Shown here piece after piece: positions 7,473 to 8,128 of a DNA stretch of 8,128 nt. Within the stretch, counting starts at the first letter, position 1, and every line of letters starts with the position of its first letter. Origin of the DNA: Nitriliruptorales bacterium (lineage in GTDB: Bacteria > Actinomycetota > Nitriliruptoria > Nitriliruptorales > Nitriliruptoraceae); the NCBI GenBank assembly GCA_030835875.1, contig JAURQY010000084.1, positions 1-8,128 on the forward strand, written 5' to 3'. The position numbers and the translations under genes are program-made. The notes under the pieces were generated by a model. That model ran no database searches and was not told the origin of the DNA. It saw only the letters and a program-made list of their open reading frames with translations.

Positions 7473-7479
7473 GCGCGGC

Positions 7480-7485
7480 ACGGTA
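7480..7485 (-). promoter_or_regulatory. -10 box for the photolyase gene, probably leaderless
   Basis: On the minus strand TACCGT (TANNNT class) ends 7 nt before the photolyase ATG at 7472. This puts the expected transcription start at or next to the A of ATG. No Shine-Dalgarno sequence and no clear -35 hexamer are seen. The same arrangement occurs at the divergent proS start. Confidence 0.4.
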
Positions 7486-7534
7486 CGCGCCCGCGCCGCG
7501 TGCGAGCGGCAGGGGTCCTGAGTGGCGCTCGCGC

Positions 7535-7540
7535 TAGCCT
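7535..7540 (+). promoter_or_regulatory. -10 box for proS, probably leaderless
   Basis: TAGCCT (TANNNT class) is followed by exactly 6 nt (CCGACC) and then ATG 7547, so the predicted +1 is the A of the start codon. There is no Shine-Dalgarno site in front. I see no good -35 at 16-19 nt, which is not unusual for actinobacterial promoters. Confidence 0.45.
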
Positions 7541-7546
7541 CCGACC

Positions 7547-8128
7547 ATGAGCACAGCCAAGAACGACGCCCGGTCCGGCCTGTCCGTGACACCGATGAGC
7601 GAGGACGTGAGCGCGTGGTACGGCGACGTCGTCGCCCGGGCCGAGCTCGCCGACCGTGGTCCCGCCAAGGGCACGATGGTCATCCGCCCCTACGGCTACG
7701 CCATCTGGGAGCTGCTCCAGCGGCAGCTCGACGACCGCTTCAAGGCGACCGGGCACCAGAACGCGTACTTCCCGCTCTTCATCCCGGAGTCCTACCTGCG
7801 CCGTGAGGCCGAGCACGTCGAGGGCTTCGCGCCCGAGCTCGCCGTCGTGACCCATGGCGGCGGGAAGGAGCTCGAGGAGCCGCTCGTCGTGCGGCCGACC
7901 TCGGAGACGGTCGTCGGCGAGATGTTCGCGAAGTGGATCTCGTCGTACCGCGACCTCCCCGTCCTCATCAACGCGTGGAACAACGTCGTGCGCTGGGAGC
8001 TGCGGCCGCGCATGTTCCTGCGCACCACCGAGTTCCTGTGGCAGGAGGGGCACACGGCGCACGTCGACGAGGCGGACGCGATGGCTGAGACGCTGCGCAT
8101 GTTCGACGTCTACGACGAGTTCGCCCGC
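7547..8128 (+). CDS. proS: Prolyl-tRNA synthetase, archaeal/eukaryal-like type, 3'-truncated by window edge
   Basis: This class II aminoacyl-tRNA synthetase activates proline and charges tRNA-Pro in the cytoplasm. The first 194 codons are present; full-length members of this subclass are around 470-500 residues. The N-terminus reads VTPMSEDVSAWYGDVV, followed by the motif 1 region (GTMVIRPYGYAIWELLQ), then NAYFPLFIPESYL, AEHVEGFAPELAVVTHGGG and EEPLVVRPTSETV. Motif 2 is LRTTEFLWQEGHTAH. EHVEGF, VTHGGGKELEEPL and the directly following TSE segment are typical of the archaeal-like form. The other bacterial form has an editing insertion between motifs 2 and 3, which would lie beyond the right edge. 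ATG 7547 is the natural start and sits 6 nt after a TANNNT box. The gene is divergent from the photolyase with 74 bp between them. Confidence 0.95.
   Translation, partial: MSTAKNDARSGLSVTPMSEDVSAWYGDVVARAELADRGPAKGTMVIRPYGYAIWELLQRQLDDRFKATGHQNAYFPLFIPESYLRREAEHVEGFAPELAVVTHGGGKELEEPLVVRPTSETVVGEMFAKWISSYRDLPVLINAWNNVVRWELRPRMFLRTTEFLWQEGHTAHVDEADAMAETLRMFDVYDEFAR

Noticed and set aside
7474..7500. Inverted repeat CGCGGC/GCCGCG around the photolyase -10 box, as an operator
   Set aside because: Six-bp GC-only arms are common by chance in such GC-rich DNA, and no known operator is matched.
6054..7550. Plus-strand open frame (498 codons) opposite the photolyase
   Set aside because: It is a mirror of the photolyase coding strand, with a Val/Arg/Glu-rich composition and no motif. 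The photolyase reading is supported by four cluster Cys at family spacing.
7473..7592. Upstream extension of the photolyase to a start at 7592
   Set aside because: The extra 40 residues run through the divergent promoter and into proS codons and show no family similarity. ATG 7472 gives the expected 507 residues.

Overview
The window is very G+C-rich and almost wholly coding. It reads as an ordinary chromosomal segment of a high-GC bacterium, most likely from a deep actinobacterial lineage (inference). The grounds are strong G/C third-position use, sparse Shine-Dalgarno sites mixed with apparently leaderless genes, a PFOR of the long NifJ type, the cdd-era neighbourhood, and a prolyl-tRNA synthetase of the archaeal/eukaryal-like subclass. 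I saw no insertion sequence, CRISPR array, tRNA, rRNA or attachment site. No stretch longer than about 90 bp lacks a gene.

Left region (1-4455, +): the 3' nine-tenths of a pyruvate:ferredoxin oxidoreductase gene (nifJ), entering from beyond the left edge. A dihydroorotate dehydrogenase-like flavoprotein gene overlaps it through an ATGA stop/start. The second protein keeps a flavin-barrel architecture but has Arg where true dihydroorotate dehydrogenases carry the catalytic Cys or Ser, so it is probably not a pyrimidine enzyme. Translational coupling suggests it works with the PFOR. A GC-rich stem-loop follows (4465-4493).

Middle region (4534-5933, +): cdd (cytidine deaminase, nucleoside salvage) followed by era (ribosome-assembly GTPase), an order also found in Bacillus. 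A possible promoter lies just before cdd. The start of era is ambiguous: the 56 bp before its GTG look like in-frame coding sequence.

Right region (5949-8128): a 507-residue FeS-cluster photolyase/cryptochrome (PhrB/CryB-type) on the minus strand, convergent with era with 15 bp between them. Divergent from it is the 5' third of proS, running off the right edge. The 74 bp between the photolyase gene and proS hold a TANNNT box 6-7 nt before each ATG and no Shine-Dalgarno sequence, so both transcripts may be leaderless.

The four units (nifJ-DHOD-like, cdd-era, photolyase, proS) look functionally independent: central carbon/electron metabolism, nucleotide salvage with ribosome assembly, light-driven DNA repair, and translation. 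The most novel points are the PFOR-coupled flavoprotein with an altered active site, a photolyase lacking an expected aromatic segment by the flavin, and the era start.
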